Source: Pseudomonas psychrophila (lineage in GTDB: Bacteria; Pseudomonadota; Gammaproteobacteria; Pseudomonadales; Pseudomonadaceae). Taken from it: a DNA stretch of 64,000 nt. This document shows, piece after piece, positions 45,941 through 55,769 of this stretch. The stretch lies in contig NZ_JYKZ01000004.1 in NCBI RefSeq assembly GCF_001043005.1, forward strand, positions 62,001-126,000. Reading direction: 5' to 3'. Each line of letters opens with the position of its first letter. Positions within the stretch are counted from its first letter, which is position 1. The position numbers and the translations under genes are program-made. The notes below the pieces were generated by a model. The model was given only the letters and a program-made list of their open reading frames with translations, was not told where the DNA came from and did no database searches.

Positions 45941-47251
45941 TCAGTCGGCTTGTGGAGCTTCCACCGGCTTGACAGCTTCTTCGTAAGAGACCGCTTTATC
46001 GGTCACCTTAGCCTTCTGCAGAACAGTATCCACAACTTGCTCTTCCAGCACAACCGAACGAACCTCGTTCAATTGAGCGTCATTTTTGTAGTACCAAGCT
46101 ACAACCTGCTCTGGCTCCTGGTAGGCGGAAGCCATTTCCTGAATCATTTCGCGAACGCGATCTTCGTCAGGCTTGAGGTCGAACTGCTTGACCACTTCAG
46201 CCACGATCAGACCCAGTACTACGCGACGGCTGGCTTGCTCTTCGAACAGCTCAGCTGGCAGTTGATCAGGCTTGATGTTGCCCCCGAACTGCTGAACAGC
46301 CTGCACACGCAGACGATCAACTTCGTTGGACAGCAGGGATTTTGGAACTTCGATCGGGTTGGCAGCCAACAGACCGTCCATTACCTGATTCTTGACCTTG
46401 GACTTGATTGCCTGACGCAGCTCACGCTCCATGTTCTTGCGAACTTCGGCGCGGAAACCTTCCAGACCTGTTTCCTTGATACCGAATTGAGCGAAGAACT
46501 CTTCGTTCAGCTCAGGCAGCTTAGGCTCGGAAACAGTGTTCACAGTCACGGTGAACTCAGCTTCTTTGCCGGCCAGGTCCAGGTTTTGGTAGTCAGCAGG
46601 GAAAGTCAGCTTCAGAACGCGCTCTTCGCCAGCTTTAGCGCCAACCAGGCCTTCTTCGAAGCCAGGAATCATGCGACCCGAACCCAGAACCAGCTGAGTA
46701 CCGGTGGCGGAACCACCAGCGAATACTTCGCCGTCAACCTTGCCAACGAAATCGATGTTCAGTTGATCATCGTTCTGGGCAGCACGGTCAGTCACTTCAA
46801 AACGGGTGTTCTGCTTGCGCAGCACGTCCAGCATTTTGTCCAGGTCGGCATCAGCCACTTCGGCGCTCAGGCGCTCGATAGCGATAGTGTCCAGACCAGT
46901 TACTTCGAATTCAGGGAACACTTCGAAAGTAGCAACGTATTCCAGATCCTTGCCTTTTTCGAAGACTTTAGGCTCAACCGAAGGTGCGCCAGCCGGGTTT
47001 AGCTTCTGCTCAACCACTGCTTCGTAGAAAGAAGCCTGGATCACATTGCCCAGAGCTTCTTGACGCGCATCAGCTTCGTAACGCTGACGGATCACGCTCA
47101 TTGGCACTTTGCCTGGACGGAAGCCCGGGATCTTGGCCTTTTGGGCAGTCTGTTGCAGACGCTTGTTGACTTCAGCCTCAATACGCTCAGCTGGCACGCC
47201 AATGGTCATGCGACGCTCAAGAGCGGAAGTATTTTCAACAGAAACTTGCAT
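45941..47251 (-). CDS. tig: Trigger factor
   Basis: A 436-residue ribosome-bound chaperone with FKBP-type isomerase domain. The ribosome signature is [12 protein letters not shown] (about 43-54, following KIP); the PPIase core includes [20 protein letters not shown] and [18 protein letters not shown] 47251 ([14 protein letters not shown]) follows GAGGAATATCC; the upstream frame is non-conserved. It begins the tig-clpP-clpX-lon-hupB block. Confidence 0.97.
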   Translation of the reverse strand: MQVSVENTSALERRMTIGVPAERIEAEVNKRLQQTAQKAKIPGFRPGKVPMSVIRQRYEADARQEALGNVIQASFYEAVVEQKLNPAGAPSVEPKVFEKGKDLEYVATFEVFPEFEVTGLDTIAIERLSAEVADADLDKMLDVLRKQNTRFEVTDRAAQNDDQLNIDFVGKVDGEVFAGGSATGTQLVLGSGRMIPGFEEGLVGAKAGEERVLKLTFPADYQNLDLAGKEAEFTVTVNTVSEPKLPELNEEFFAQFGIKETGLEGFRAEVRKNMERELRQAIKSKVKNQVMDGLLAANPIEVPKSLLSNEVDRLRVQAVQQFGGNIKPDQLPAELFEEQASRRVVLGLIVAEVVKQFDLKPDEDRVREMIQEMASAYQEPEQVVAWYYKNDAQLNEVRSVVLEEQVVDTVLQKAKVTDKAVSYEEAVKPVEAPQAD

Positions 47252-47663
47252 GGATATTCCTCGTTGCACAGACGTTAGCCGGCCGTTTCCGACCCCATAA
47301 TCAAGGGCATGCATTCTAGTGGGTCAAACTCAAGAAGTCACCCTACCGCAAACACCCTTGGAAACAGCCGGCAGAAATTAAGTAAATACGGCCATCTGCT
47401 TCGCCTTCTATATAGATAGAAGCGCGCATCAGGCAGGACCCAATGCTTCACCGAAGGCACTTTTCGCAGACGACCACACAGTTCGACAAAAGCCGGGTGC
47501 AAACAACACACAGCCCTTGCTGAGTAACTGGCGATATCGGACACCCTTTGGAGCCGCCCCAATCTGCGCGCATTGTCACACAAATTGCAGAGGACGCTAA
47601 GCATGCGGGAAATGAGGCGCTACAGGGGACCCATACATCCGTTTCTCAAACTGCAGATACAAA
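47252..47663. other. Intergenic region between tig and the tRNA cluster
   Basis: About 410 bp. It must hold the tig promoter. An 88-codon open frame (47338-47604, minus) has no family resemblance and codon use unlike neighbours, so I do not call a gene. AT-rich stretches occur near 47380 and 47640. Confidence 0.5.
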
Positions 47664-47693
47664 AAAACGCCAGACTATTAATCTGGCGTTTTC
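47664..47693 (-). terminator. Terminator after the distal tRNA-His
   Basis: CGCCAGA (47668-47674) and TCTGGCG (47682-47688) with flanking A and T runs; on minus it is followed by TTTTTTTG. It ends the tRNA transcript. Confidence 0.85.
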
Positions 47694-47701
47694 TTTAAAT
47701 A

Positions 47702-47777
47702 TGGGGTGGACGAAGGGGATCGAACCCTCGACAACGGGAGTCACAATCCCGTGCTCTACCAACTGAGCTACGCCCAC
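47702..47777 (-). tRNA. tRNA-His(GTG), distal copy
   Basis: A 76-nt cloverleaf starting GTGGGCGTAGCTCAG with the extra 5' G typical of tRNA-His, anticodon GTG in ATTGTGACT, T-arm GGGTTCGATCCC, and encoded CCA. It is identical over its full length to the copy at 48004-48079. Confidence 0.96.
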
Positions 47778-47829
47778 CATATTGCGTTACAGCACTGCCA
47801 GCCCTAAAGAACAAGCAGTCAAACAAAAG

Positions 47830-47853
47830 AAAAAAGCCGCTACAAGCGGCTTT
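47830..47853 (-). terminator. Terminator-like hairpin between tRNA-Leu and distal tRNA-His
   Basis: AAAGCCGCT and AGCGGCTTT around ACA, followed on the minus strand by TTTCTTTTG. It could make the distal tRNA-His depend on readthrough or on its own promoter. Confidence 0.7.
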
Positions 47854-47862
47854 GTTCAAATT

Positions 47863-47947
47863 TGGTGCGGACGGAGAGACTCGAACTCTCACACCTTGCG
47901 GCGCTGGAACCTAAATCCAGTGTGTCTACCAATTCCACCACATCCGC
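47863..47947 (-). tRNA. tRNA-Leu(TAG)
   Basis: An 85-nt class II tRNA: acceptor GCGGATG / CGTCCGC, anticodon stem-loop CTGGA-TTTAGGT-TCCAG giving TAG, long variable arm (GCCGCAAGGTGT), T-arm GAGTTCGAGTCTC, encoded CCA. It reads CUA/CUG-type leucine codons. Confidence 0.95.
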
Positions 47948-47970
47948 ATTTCAAACTTTTAAAGCAAAGA

Positions 47971-47991
47971 CGCCAGACGATTAATCTGGCG
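47971..47991 (-). other. Hairpin duplicated from the tRNA-His terminator
   Basis: CGCCAGA and TCTGGCG around a 7-base loop, nearly the same as the hairpin at 47668-47688, but the T-run on the minus strand is interrupted (TCTTTGCTTT), so it is likely weaker. Confidence 0.6.
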
Positions 47992-48003
47992 GCTTTCTAA
48001 ATA

Positions 48004-48079
48004 TGGGGTGGACGAAGGGGATCGAACCCTCGACAACGGGAGTCACAATCCCGTGCTCTACCAACTGAGCTACGCCCAC
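48004..48079 (-). tRNA. tRNA-His(GTG), proximal copy
   Basis: The same 76-nt sequence as 47702-47777, including CCA and about 12 further bases on the 5' side. It lies between tRNA-Arg and tRNA-Leu. Confidence 0.96.
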
Positions 48080-48119
48080 CATATTGCCTGTACTGCTTAC
48101 TTGTGCCAAAGCTGCCTAA

Positions 48120-48196
48120 TGGCGCACCCGGCAGGACTCGAACCTGCGACCATCCGCTTAGAAGGCGGATGCTCTATCCAGCTGAGCTACGGGCGC
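48120..48196 (-). tRNA. tRNA-Arg(TCT)
   Basis: A 77-nt tRNA: acceptor GCGCCCG / CGGGTGC, D-arm GCTCAGCTGGATAGAGC, anticodon loop CTTCTAA (TCT), T-arm CAGGTTCGAGTCCTG, encoded CCA. First gene of the Arg-His-Leu-His cluster. Confidence 0.96.
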
Positions 48197-48317
48197 CTTG
48201 TTAGCCTGTATTCTTTGACGACTACAAACCAAGTGCTTTCAGTATCACCAAGCTGAACAACAACTTCGCTCTACCTTCTTAACCAGTGCTAGGCTGTGCC
48301 CGACAAGTGCGACGAAT

Positions 48318-48344
48318 GTTATAGGTGAGCCTGAAAGTCGTCAA
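48318..48344 (-). promoter_or_regulatory. Candidate promoter of the tRNA cluster
   Basis: Minus strand: TTGACG (48344-48339), 15-bp spacer, TATAAC (48323-48318). Both hexamers match sigma70 consensus in five of six positions; the short spacer is seen in some stable-RNA promoters. It gives a leader of roughly 115 nt before tRNA-Arg. Confidence 0.5.
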
Positions 48345-48476
48345 CTCTTTTTTAAAAAAAGTTTAGAAATATAAAGGAGTTAGGGCAATAAACAGACCAG
48401 GCGCCTTTGCCCTCGCGCCACGGCATGCGAGAATGCACGTCCTTTTTCCACCCTTTACGATGGTTAATCACGCGTA

Positions 48477-49331
48477 ATGACTGCACAACTAATCGACGGT
48501 AAAGCGATTGCCGCCAGCCTGCGCCAGCAGATTGCCAAACGTGTCGCCGAGCGTCACGAGCAAGGCCTGCGCACCCCTGGTCTGGCGGTGATCCTGGTCG
48601 GCAGCGATCCTGCTTCCCAGGTTTATGTTTCGCACAAGCGTAAAGACTGCGAAGAGGTAGGCTTTCTTTCCCAAGCCTATGACCTGCCTTCTGACACTAC
48701 CCAGCAAGCGCTGACCGATCTGATCGACCGTCTTAATGACGACGCGAACATCGACGGCATTCTGCTACAACTGCCTCTACCTGCCCACTTGGATGCATCC
48801 AAGCTGCTGGAGCGCATTCGCCCGGACAAAGATGTCGACGGTTTCCACCCTTATAACGTCGGTCGCCTGGCCCAACGGATCCCACTGCTGCGCCCATGCA
48901 CCCCCAAAGGCATCATGGCCCTGCTCGAAAGCACCGGCCAGGATCTGTACGGAATGGACGCCGTGATTGTCGGAGCATCCAACATCGTTGGCCGCCCAAT
49001 GGCCATGGAGCTGTTGCTGGCTGGCTGCACCGTGACCGTGACCCACCGCTTCACCAAGGATCTGGCCGGCCACGTTGGCCGTGCTGACCTGGTGGTCGTG
49101 GCTGCCGGTAAACCTGGCCTGGTCAAGGGCGAGTGGATCAAGGAAGGCGCCATCGTGATCGACGTTGGCATCAACCGCCAGGCGGATGGCAAACTGGTTG
49201 GTGATGTAGTTTACGAGACCGCCCTACCCCGCGCTGGCTGGATCACCCCAGTCCCAGGGGGCGTAGGCCCGATGACTCGCGCCTGCCTGCTTGAAAACAC
49301 TCTGTACGCAGCTGAAACATTGCACAGCTAA
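48477..49331 (+). CDS. folD: Methylenetetrahydrofolate dehydrogenase / methenyltetrahydrofolate cyclohydrolase
   Basis: A 284-residue bifunctional enzyme interconverting folate one-carbon units with NADP+. The conserved Lys of the active site is in [27 protein letters not shown] and [13 protein letters not shown] are family blocks; [18 protein letters not shown] binds [14 protein letters not shown] is the C-terminal signature. It is divergent from the tRNA cluster and converges with cysS, separated by two terminators. Confidence 0.97.
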   Translation: MTAQLIDGKAIAASLRQQIAKRVAERHEQGLRTPGLAVILVGSDPASQVYVSHKRKDCEEVGFLSQAYDLPSDTTQQALTDLIDRLNDDANIDGILLQLPLPAHLDASKLLERIRPDKDVDGFHPYNVGRLAQRIPLLRPCTPKGIMALLESTGQDLYGMDAVIVGASNIVGRPMAMELLLAGCTVTVTHRFTKDLAGHVGRADLVVVAAGKPGLVKGEWIKEGAIVIDVGINRQADGKLVGDVVYETALPRAGWITPVPGGVGPMTRACLLENTLYAAETLHS

Positions 49332-49350
49332 ATGTTCAACCTGCTACAAA

Positions 49351-49378
49351 AACAACGGCACCTTCGGGTGCCGTTGTT
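49351..49378 (+). terminator. Intrinsic terminator after folD
   Basis: AACAACGGCACC and GGTGCCGTTGTT form a perfect 12-bp stem capped by a TTCG tetraloop, 20 bp after the folD stop. Confidence 0.85.
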
Positions 49379-49405
49379 ATTGGCGCCACCAAACGCCGGA
49401 CAAAC

Positions 49406-49430
49406 AAAAGCCCGCACGAGGCGGGCCTTT
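49406..49430 (-). terminator. Intrinsic terminator after cysS
   Basis: GCCCGC (49410-49415) and GCGGGC (49421-49426) with ACGAG loop; on minus TTTTGTTTGT follows. It ends the cysS transcript. Confidence 0.82.
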
Positions 49431-49448
49431 GTTCACACAACAAGCAAC

Positions 49449-50831
49449 CTAGTCAGCCAAGCGCCAGGTCGTCCCGCCTTTACCGTCTTCCAGCACAACA
49501 CCCATTGCAGCGAGCTGATCACGAATCCGATCCGACTCTGCCCAGTCCTTACCGGCACGGGCCGCCAAACGCGCGGCGATCAAGGCATCCACCTGGGCTG
49601 CATCGACCTTGCCTTCAGCGCCAGCCTGCAAGAAATCATCAGCCTCGAGCTGCAAGACACCCAGCACATCAGCCAACTGCTTGAGGCGCGCCGCCAAACC
49701 AGCCGCAGCTTGCAGATCGGTTTCGCGCAACCGGTTGATCTCGCGAACCATCTCGAACAGCACCGCACAGGCTTCCGGCGTACCGAAGTCGTCGTTCATC
49801 ACCTGGGTAAAGCGCTCAACGAATGCCTCACCACCGGCCGGAGCCACCTTCGGCAAGCCTTTGAGCGCATTATAGAAACGATCAAGGGCTGCTTTCGCAT
49901 CCTTTAGGTTGTCTTCGGAATAGTTGATCGAGCTACGGTAATGGCTCGATACCAACAGATAACGCACCACTTCTGGATGATATTTCTCCAGGACGTCGCG
50001 AATGGTGAAGAAGTTGTTCAAGGACTTGGACATCTTCTCGCCATTAATGCGAATCATCCCGCAGTGCATCCAGGCATTGGCGTAGGTCTTGCCGGTTGCC
50101 GCTTCGCTTTGGGCAATTTCGTTTTCATGGTGCGGAAACTCAAGGTCGCTGCCGCCGCCATGAATATCGAAGGTCTCACCCAGGCAGCAGGTGGACATCA
50201 CCGAGCACTCGATGTGCCAGCCCGGACGACCCGCCCCCCACGGCGACTCCCAGCTCGGCTCGCCAGGCTTGACGCCTTTCCAGAGCACGAAGTCCAGCGG
50301 ATCATCCTTGGCTTCGTCGACTTCGATACGCGCACCGATGCGCAGGTCTTCGATTTTCTTGCGCGACAGCTTGCCGTACCCCATGAACTTGGCGACGCGG
50401 TAATACACATCGCCATTGCCCGGGGCGTAGGCGTAGCCCTTGTCAATCAAGGTCTGGATCATTGCATGCATGCCAGGGATGTGATCCGTGGCCCGGGGCT
50501 CCATATCCGGCTTGAGGATATTGAGCCGCGCTTCATCTTCATGCATCGCCTGGATCATGCGCTCGGTCAGCGCCTCAAACGGCTCGCCGTTTTCACGGGC
50601 ACGATTGATGATCTTGTCTTCAATGTCCGTGATGTTGCGCACATAGGTCAGGTTGTAGCCGCTGAAACGCAACCAGCGGGTCACCAGATCGAAGGCGATC
50701 ATGCTGCGGCCATGACCAATGTGGCAGTAGTCGTACACGGTCATACCGCACACGTACATGCGCACATTGTTGCCGTCCAGCGGCTTGAAAACTTCTTTGC
50801 TCTTGGTGAGCGTGTTGTAGATCGTAAGCAC
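49449..50831 (-). CDS. cysS: Cysteinyl-tRNA synthetase
   Basis: A 460-residue class I synthetase. HIGHGRS is the HIGH motif and [12 protein letters not shown] the KMSKS loop; zinc ligands are Cys in YVCGMTVYD and WHIECSVMS and the HHENE region. It charges tRNA-Cys. It follows glnS by 22 bp on the same strand, probably one operon. Confidence 0.97.
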   Translation of the reverse strand: MLTIYNTLTKSKEVFKPLDGNNVRMYVCGMTVYDYCHIGHGRSMIAFDLVTRWLRFSGYNLTYVRNITDIEDKIINRARENGEPFEALTERMIQAMHEDEARLNILKPDMEPRATDHIPGMHAMIQTLIDKGYAYAPGNGDVYYRVAKFMGYGKLSRKKIEDLRIGARIEVDEAKDDPLDFVLWKGVKPGEPSWESPWGAGRPGWHIECSVMSTCCLGETFDIHGGGSDLEFPHHENEIAQSEAATGKTYANAWMHCGMIRINGEKMSKSLNNFFTIRDVLEKYHPEVVRYLLVSSHYRSSINYSEDNLKDAKAALDRFYNALKGLPKVAPAGGEAFVERFTQVMNDDFGTPEACAVLFEMVREINRLRETDLQAAAGLAARLKQLADVLGVLQLEADDFLQAGAEGKVDAAQVDALIAARLAARAGKDWAESDRIRDQLAAMGVVLEDGKGGTTWRLAD

Positions 50832-50853
50832 GGCTTATTCCTTCAAAACTTGA

Positions 50854-52551
50854 TCACTGGCCCCACGAATCACGCAAGGTCACGGTACGGTTGAATACCG
50901 GGCGACCAGGTTTCGAGTCCTTGATATCCGCGCAGAAGTAACCTTCGCGCTCGAACTGGAAACGGTCTTCCGGCTGTGCATTGCCCAGCGAGGGTTCAGC
51001 ACGACAACCGGTAAGCACCTGCAGCGAGTCAGGGTTGATGTTTTCCAGGAAGCCGGCACCGTCTTCAGCCTTTTCAGGGTTTGGCGAGCGGAACAGACGA
51101 TCATACAAACGCACTTCACACTCGACACTGGCTGCCGCCGGCACCCAATGCACAACACCTTTGACCTTGCGACCTTCCGGGTTTTTACCCAGGGTTTCAG
51201 GGTCGTACGAGCAATGCAGTTCGACGATGTTGCCATCGGCGTCCTTGATTGCTTCGTCAGCACGAATCACATAGCTGCCGCGCAAACGTACTTCGCCCGC
51301 GGGCTCAAGACGCTTGTAGCCTTTTGGCGGTTCTTCCATGAAGTCATCACGATCGATGTAGATCTCACGGGCGAAAGGCAGTACCCGCACACCCATGTCT
51401 TCTTTCGGGTGGCAAGGCAGCTCAAGGTTTTCGACCTTGTCTTGCGGGTAGTTGGTGATGATGACTTTCAGCGGACGCAATACACACATGGCACGCGGTG
51501 CGCTGTGGTCCAGGTCGTCACGGATGCTGAACTCCAGCATGCCGAAGTCAACCACGCCGTCAGAACGGTTGGTGCCGACCATGTCGCAGAAGTTGCGGAT
51601 CGATTTAGGCGTGTAACCACGACGACGGAAACCCGACAGCGTGGACATGCGCGGGTCATCCCAGCCATTGACGTGCTTTTCATCAACCAGTTGCTTGAGC
51701 TTGCGCTTGCTGGTGATGGTGTAGTTCAGGTTCAGACGGCTGAACTCGTACTGACGCGGGCGCGCAGGCACTGGCAGGCTGTCGAGGAACCACTCATACA
51801 ACGGGCGATGGCTTTCGAATTCCAGGGTGCAAATCGAATGGGTAATGCCTTCGATGGCGTCCGACTGACCGTGGGTGAAGTCATAGTTCGGGTAGATGCA
51901 CCACTTGTCACCGGTCTGGTGGTGATGGGCGTGACGGATGCGGTACATGATCGGGTCGCGCAAGTTCATGTTCGGCGAAGCCATGTCGATCTTGGCTCGC
52001 AGTACGCACTTGCCGTCCTCGAACTCACCGGCCGTCATGCGGGCGAACAGGTCCAGGTTCTCTTCGACGCTGCGGTCGCGGAACGGGCTGTTCTTGCCCG
52101 GCTCGGTCAGGCTGCCGCGGTATTCCTTGGCCTGCTCTGGCGTCAGGTCGCAGACGTAGGCCTTACCTTCTTTAATCAGGTAAATCGCCCACTCGTGCAA
52201 CTGATCGAAATATTGCGAGGCATAGCGCACTTCGCCGGACCATTCAAAGCCCAGCCACTTCACGTCGCTTTCGATCGCGTCGATGTATTCCTGGTCTTCC
52301 TTGGCCGGGTTGGTGTCGTCAAAACGCAAATGCGTAACGCCACCGAACTCCTGAGCCAGCCCAAAGTTCACACAAATGGACTTGGCGTGACCAATGTGCA
52401 GATAGCCGTTGGGCTCCGGCGGGAAGCGGGTCACGATCTGTGTGCATTTACCCGAGTCAAGGTCCGCCTGAACGATTGGACGCAGGAAATTGGCCGGGAC
52501 AGCAGGGCCAGCCTTTGGATTCAGAGTGGGGTCGACAGTGGGCTTGCTCAT
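50854..52551 (-). CDS. glnS: Glutaminyl-tRNA synthetase
   Basis: A 565-residue class I synthetase. [20 protein letters not shown] has the HIGH motif typical of GlnRS/Glu[14 protein letters not shown] is the KMSKS-equivalent; [17 protein letters not shown] and [17 protein letters not shown] are GlnRS blocks. The last third is the anticodon-binding beta-barrel pair. It is divergent from ppiB across 275 bp. Confidence 0.97.
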   Translation of the reverse strand: MSKPTVDPTLNPKAGPAVPANFLRPIVQADLDSGKCTQIVTRFPPEPNGYLHIGHAKSICVNFGLAQEFGGVTHLRFDDTNPAKEDQEYIDAIESDVKWLGFEWSGEVRYASQYFDQLHEWAIYLIKEGKAYVCDLTPEQAKEYRGSLTEPGKNSPFRDRSVEENLDLFARMTAGEFEDGKCVLRAKIDMASPNMNLRDPIMYRIRHAHHHQTGDKWCIYPNYDFTHGQSDAIEGITHSICTLEFESHRPLYEWFLDSLPVPARPRQYEFSRLNLNYTITSKRKLKQLVDEKHVNGWDDPRMSTLSGFRRRGYTPKSIRNFCDMVGTNRSDGVVDFGMLEFSIRDDLDHSAPRAMCVLRPLKVIITNYPQDKVENLELPCHPKEDMGVRVLPFAREIYIDRDDFMEEPPKGYKRLEPAGEVRLRGSYVIRADEAIKDADGNIVELHCSYDPETLGKNPEGRKVKGVVHWVPAAASVECEVRLYDRLFRSPNPEKAEDGAGFLENINPDSLQVLTGCRAEPSLGNAQPEDRFQFEREGYFCADIKDSKPGRPVFNRTVTLRDSWGQ

Positions 52552-52826
52552 AGGATCCTTGAACGTAACAGGGTGCGCGGCCTGGGTCGGCCGACTAAAT
52601 CAAAGCGCCTATCATAGCCGATGCCGTCAAGTCACCGACAGAGCAGGTGCTCAATCAAACCGATTGAAATGCCGGCTTTTAGTCCCCATATGGGAAAAAC
52701 ACCATCGAAATGCCGCGTGAGCACGCTAAACTCCGCCCGCGGCTGTATCTACCCAGCCAGCCTGGGGGATTGAGGTGTGTCACCGCGCCCGGGCCCGACG
52801 AATTCTCTGATAGAGCGATAACGACC

Positions 52827-53330
52827 ATGACCAAAGTAAAACTGAGTACCAACCACGGCGACATCGTGATCGAGCTGAACGCTGAAAAAGCACCGATCAC
52901 CGTTGCTAACTTCATCGAATACGTTAAAGCCGGCCACTACGAAAACACTGTGTTCCACCGTGTAATCGGCAACTTCATGGTCCAGGGCGGCGGTTTCGAG
53001 CCCGGCATGAAAGAAAAGAAAGACAAGCGCCCAAGCATCCAGAACGAAGCTGATAACGGCCTGCCAAACGAGAAGTACACCGTGGCCATGGCTCGCACCA
53101 TGGAGCCGCATTCGGCTTCCGCCCAGTTCTTCATCAACGTGGCTGATAACAGCTTCCTGAACCACAGCGGCAAAACCGCTCAGGGTTGGGGCTATGCCGT
53201 ATTCGGTAAAGTCGTTGAAGGCCAGGACGTTGTAGACAAGATCAAAGGTGTTGCCACCACTTCCAAAGCCGGTCATCAAGACGTGCCTAAAGAAGACGTG
53301 ATCGTCGAGAAAGCAGAGATCATTGAGTGA
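52827..53330 (+). CDS. ppiB: Cytosolic peptidyl-prolyl cis-trans isomerase (cyclophilin) PpiB
   Basis: A 167-residue cyclophilin without signal peptide. [14 protein letters not shown] has the catalytic Arg; [17 protein letters not shown] and [18 protein letters not shown] are family blocks. It speeds prolyl isomerisation in the cytosol. ATG 52827 is the standard [14 protein letters not shown] start. It overlaps lpxH by 4 bp. Confidence 0.96.
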   Translation: MTKVKLSTNHGDIVIELNAEKAPITVANFIEYVKAGHYENTVFHRVIGNFMVQGGGFEPGMKEKKDKRPSIQNEADNGLPNEKYTVAMARTMEPHSASAQFFINVADNSFLNHSGKTAQGWGYAVFGKVVEGQDVVDKIKGVATTSKAGHQDVPKEDVIVEKAEIIE

Positions 53331-54064
53331 TACTGCTGATTTCAGACTTGCATCTGGAAGAGGAGCGCCCGGACATAACCCGGGCGTTTCTGGATTTCCT
53401 GACCGGGCGTGCGCGCTCGGCTCAGGCGCTATACATTCTGGGTGATTTTTTCGAAGCCTGGATTGGCGACGATGCGATGACACCTTATCAGCGCTCGATC
53501 TGTGAAGCGCTGCGAACACTGAGCGATACCGGCACCAAGATTTTTCTGATGCACGGCAACCGCGACTTTTTGCTTGGCCAGGCCTTTTGTAAAGCGGCTG
53601 GCTGCACCCTGATCAAAGACCCCAGCGTTGTCGACTTTTATGGCGAGCCGGTTTTATTGATGCACGGCGACAGCCTGTGCACTCGCGACGAAGCCTACAT
53701 GCGCCTGCGACGCTACCTGCGCAACCCCATCACCTTATGGGTCCTGCGCCATCTGCCCTTGGGCACGCGGCATAAACTGGCACGCAAGCTGCGCAGCGAG
53801 AGCCGCGCCCAAACCCGCATGAAAGCCAATGACATCGTCGACGTGACCGCCGAAGAAATCCCCCGGATCATGGCGCACTTTGGCGTACATACCTTGATTC
53901 ACGGCCATACCCACCGCCCTGCGATCCACAAACTGCTGGTCAACGAACACGCAGCCAAACGCATCGTGCTCGGTGACTGGGATCGCCAGGGCTGGGTTCT
54001 GCAAGTGGACGAGCAAGGCATGCAACTGGCGCCGTTTGATTTTGCACCGCCTCCCTCACAATAA
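53327..54064 (+). CDS. lpxH: UDP-2,3-diacylglucosamine diphosphatase
   Basis: A 245-residue calcineurin-like phosphoesterase that makes lipid X in lipid A synthesis, at the inner face of the inner membrane. Metal-binding motifs: [46 protein letters not shown], and [12 protein letters not shown] 53327 starts within the ppiB stop region (GTGA overlap), so it is translationally coupled. Confidence 0.95.
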   Translation: MILLISDLHLEEERPDITRAFLDFLTGRARSAQALYILGDFFEAWIGDDAMTPYQRSICEALRTLSDTGTKIFLMHGNRDFLLGQAFCKAAGCTLIKDPSVVDFYGEPVLLMHGDSLCTRDEAYMRLRRYLRNPITLWVLRHLPLGTRHKLARKLRSESRAQTRMKANDIVDVTAEEIPRIMAHFGVHTLIHGHTHRPAIHKLLVNEHAAKRIVLGDWDRQGWVLQVDEQGMQLAPFDFAPPPSQ

Positions 54065-54068
54065 ACCC

Positions 54069-54153
54069 GTGGGAGCGAGCCTGCTCGCGAAGGTTTCTGC
54101 GCAGTATCACAGATAAAACGCATGGCAACTTTCGCGCGCAGGCTCGTTCCCAC
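54069..54153. repeat. REPIN (GTGGGAGCGAGCCTGCTCGCGAA type)
   Basis: Two REP sequences in inverse orientation: 54069-54091 (GTGGGAGCGAGCCTGCTCGC) and 54131-54153, with a few mismatches, around 39 bp. Outer AAACCC / GGGGTTT extend the pairing. It lies between convergent lpxH and the efflux operon and may serve as terminator. Confidence 0.88.
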
Positions 54154-54176
54154 AAGGGGTTTGCAGGGCTCCAGCT

Positions 54177-55706
54177 TTAATGCCCGCTCGTCGCCGGCCC
54201 CGCCTTGGCCGCAAACGGCGGCTTGGCCAGCCATACCAGCAAAATCAACCCCATAAACAGCCAGCCCATCATGGTGAAGTAGTCCACGGTGGAGAACATA
54301 TACGCCTGACTGGTCAGAATCTGATCCATCTGAGCGTAGGCCGGTGTACTGGCGCCCCCCAGGCTTTCCAGGGTATGCCGTGTCACCGGATCATAGGCAC
54401 TAATGCTTTCACTCATGTAGGCATGATGCTGATCCGCCCTGCGAATCCAGATCCATGTGGTCAAGGAAGCGGCAAAGCTGCCCCCCAGGGTCCGCAAGAA
54501 CGTCGCCAGCCCGGCTCCGTCGGCGATCTGATGCGGTGGTAAATCCGACATCAAAATGGTCAACGTCGGCATAAAGAACAACGCCACGCCAATCCCCATG
54601 AACAACTGCACCATCGCGATATGCTGGAAGTCCACCTCATTGGTGAAGTCGGCACGCATAAAGCAACTCAGCCCGATGGCCAGAAACGCCAGGCCGGCCA
54701 GCAAGCGCAAGTCGAATTTATTCGCATACTTGCCCACGAACGGCGACATCAACACCGGCAAGATCCCGATCGGTGCCACCGCCAACCCCGCCCAGGTCGC
54801 TGTATAGCCCATCTGCGTCTGCAGCCATTGCGGCAAAATCAAGTTGATACCGAAGAACCCGGCATACCCCAACACCAGCACAATGGTGCCGATGCGAAAG
54901 TTACGGTGGGCAAACAGGCGCAAGTTGACGATCGGATGCTTGTCCGTCATTTCCCAAATAATGAAAGCCGCCAGCGCCACCACTGATAACGCACTACCCA
55001 ACAGGATGAAATTGGACTCGAACCAGTCCAGATCATTGCCTTTGTCGAGCACGATCTGCAGCGCACCCACACCAATGATCAGGGTAATCAACCCTACATA
55101 GTCCATCGGCTGGCGGGTGATCACCACCGGGCGCGCCTTCAGTTGCTGGCGAACCACCATCACCGCAAAAATGCCGATCGGTATATTAATGAAGAAAATC
55201 CACGGCCAACTGTAACTGTCCGTGATCCAGCCACCCAAAATGGGACCCGCAATGGGCGCGACCACCGTGACCATCGCCAGCAATGCCAATGCCATCCCCC
55301 GTTTCGCAGGCGGATACACCGCAATCAACAGGGTTTGAGTCATGGGATACAGCGGCCCGGCCACCAGCCCTTGCAACACGCGAAACCCGACCAGCTCAGG
55401 CATCGAAGTCGAAATACCGCACAAAAACGAGGCCAGCACGAACAGGATTGTGGCCCACAAAAACAGCTTCACTTCGCCAAAACGGCGGCTCAGCCAGCCA
55501 GTGAGGGGCAAGGCAATCGCGTTACTGACTGCGAAGGACGTAATCACCCACGTGCCCTGCTCCGAACTCACCCCAAGGTTGCCGGAGATGGTGGGCAAGG
55601 CAACGTTGGCGATGGTGGTGTCGAGCACCTGCATAAAGGTCGCCAGCGATAGACCAATAGTGGCCATTACCAGGCTGGGAGGGGTAAAAGACGCGTTTGT
55701 ACTCAT
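54177..55706 (-). CDS. EmrB-like MFS multidrug efflux pump (DHA2 family)
   Basis: A 509-residue inner-membrane antiporter with about 14 helices. FMQVLDTTIANVALPTISGNL is the DHA2 motif D, SLRRFGEVK-like loop GWLSRRFGEVKLFLWATILF motif A, and GPILGGWITDSYSWPWIFFI motif C (antiporter GPxxGG). It pairs with the following membrane-fusion and outer-membrane genes to expel hydrophobic drugs. It is the last gene of the MarR-OMF-EmrA-EmrB operon; 63 bp separate it from the fusion gene. Confidence 0.94.
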   Translation of the reverse strand: MSTNASFTPPSLVMATIGLSLATFMQVLDTTIANVALPTISGNLGVSSEQGTWVITSFAVSNAIALPLTGWLSRRFGEVKLFLWATILFVLASFLCGISTSMPELVGFRVLQGLVAGPLYPMTQTLLIAVYPPAKRGMALALLAMVTVVAPIAGPILGGWITDSYSWPWIFFINIPIGIFAVMVVRQQLKARPVVITRQPMDYVGLITLIIGVGALQIVLDKGNDLDWFESNFILLGSALSVVALAAFIIWEMTDKHPIVNLRLFAHRNFRIGTIVLVLGYAGFFGINLILPQWLQTQMGYTATWAGLAVAPIGILPVLMSPFVGKYANKFDLRLLAGLAFLAIGLSCFMRADFTNEVDFQHIAMVQLFMGIGVALFFMPTLTILMSDLPPHQIADGAGLATFLRTLGGSFAASLTTWIWIRRADQHHAYMSESISAYDPVTRHTLESLGGASTPAYAQMDQILTSQAYMFSTVDYFTMMGWLFMGLILLVWLAKPPFAAKAGPATSGH

Positions 55707-55769
55707 CGCAAATCCTTTAAAACCGGGGATGCAGCCCCGCCACTTCGGCGAGGCTCATGGATTGGCGAA

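Noticed and set aside
45359..47002. 547-codon plus-strand open frame
   Set aside because: Spans antisense of clpP, the gap and tig; low-complexity His/Gln-rich translation typical of shadows.
47702..48196. tRNA cluster as integration site of a genomic island
   Set aside because: No integrase or displaced tRNA 3' fragment; duplicated tRNA-His is full length and both sides carry core genes.
51148..52617. 489-codon plus-strand open frame
   Set aside because: Antisense of glnS.
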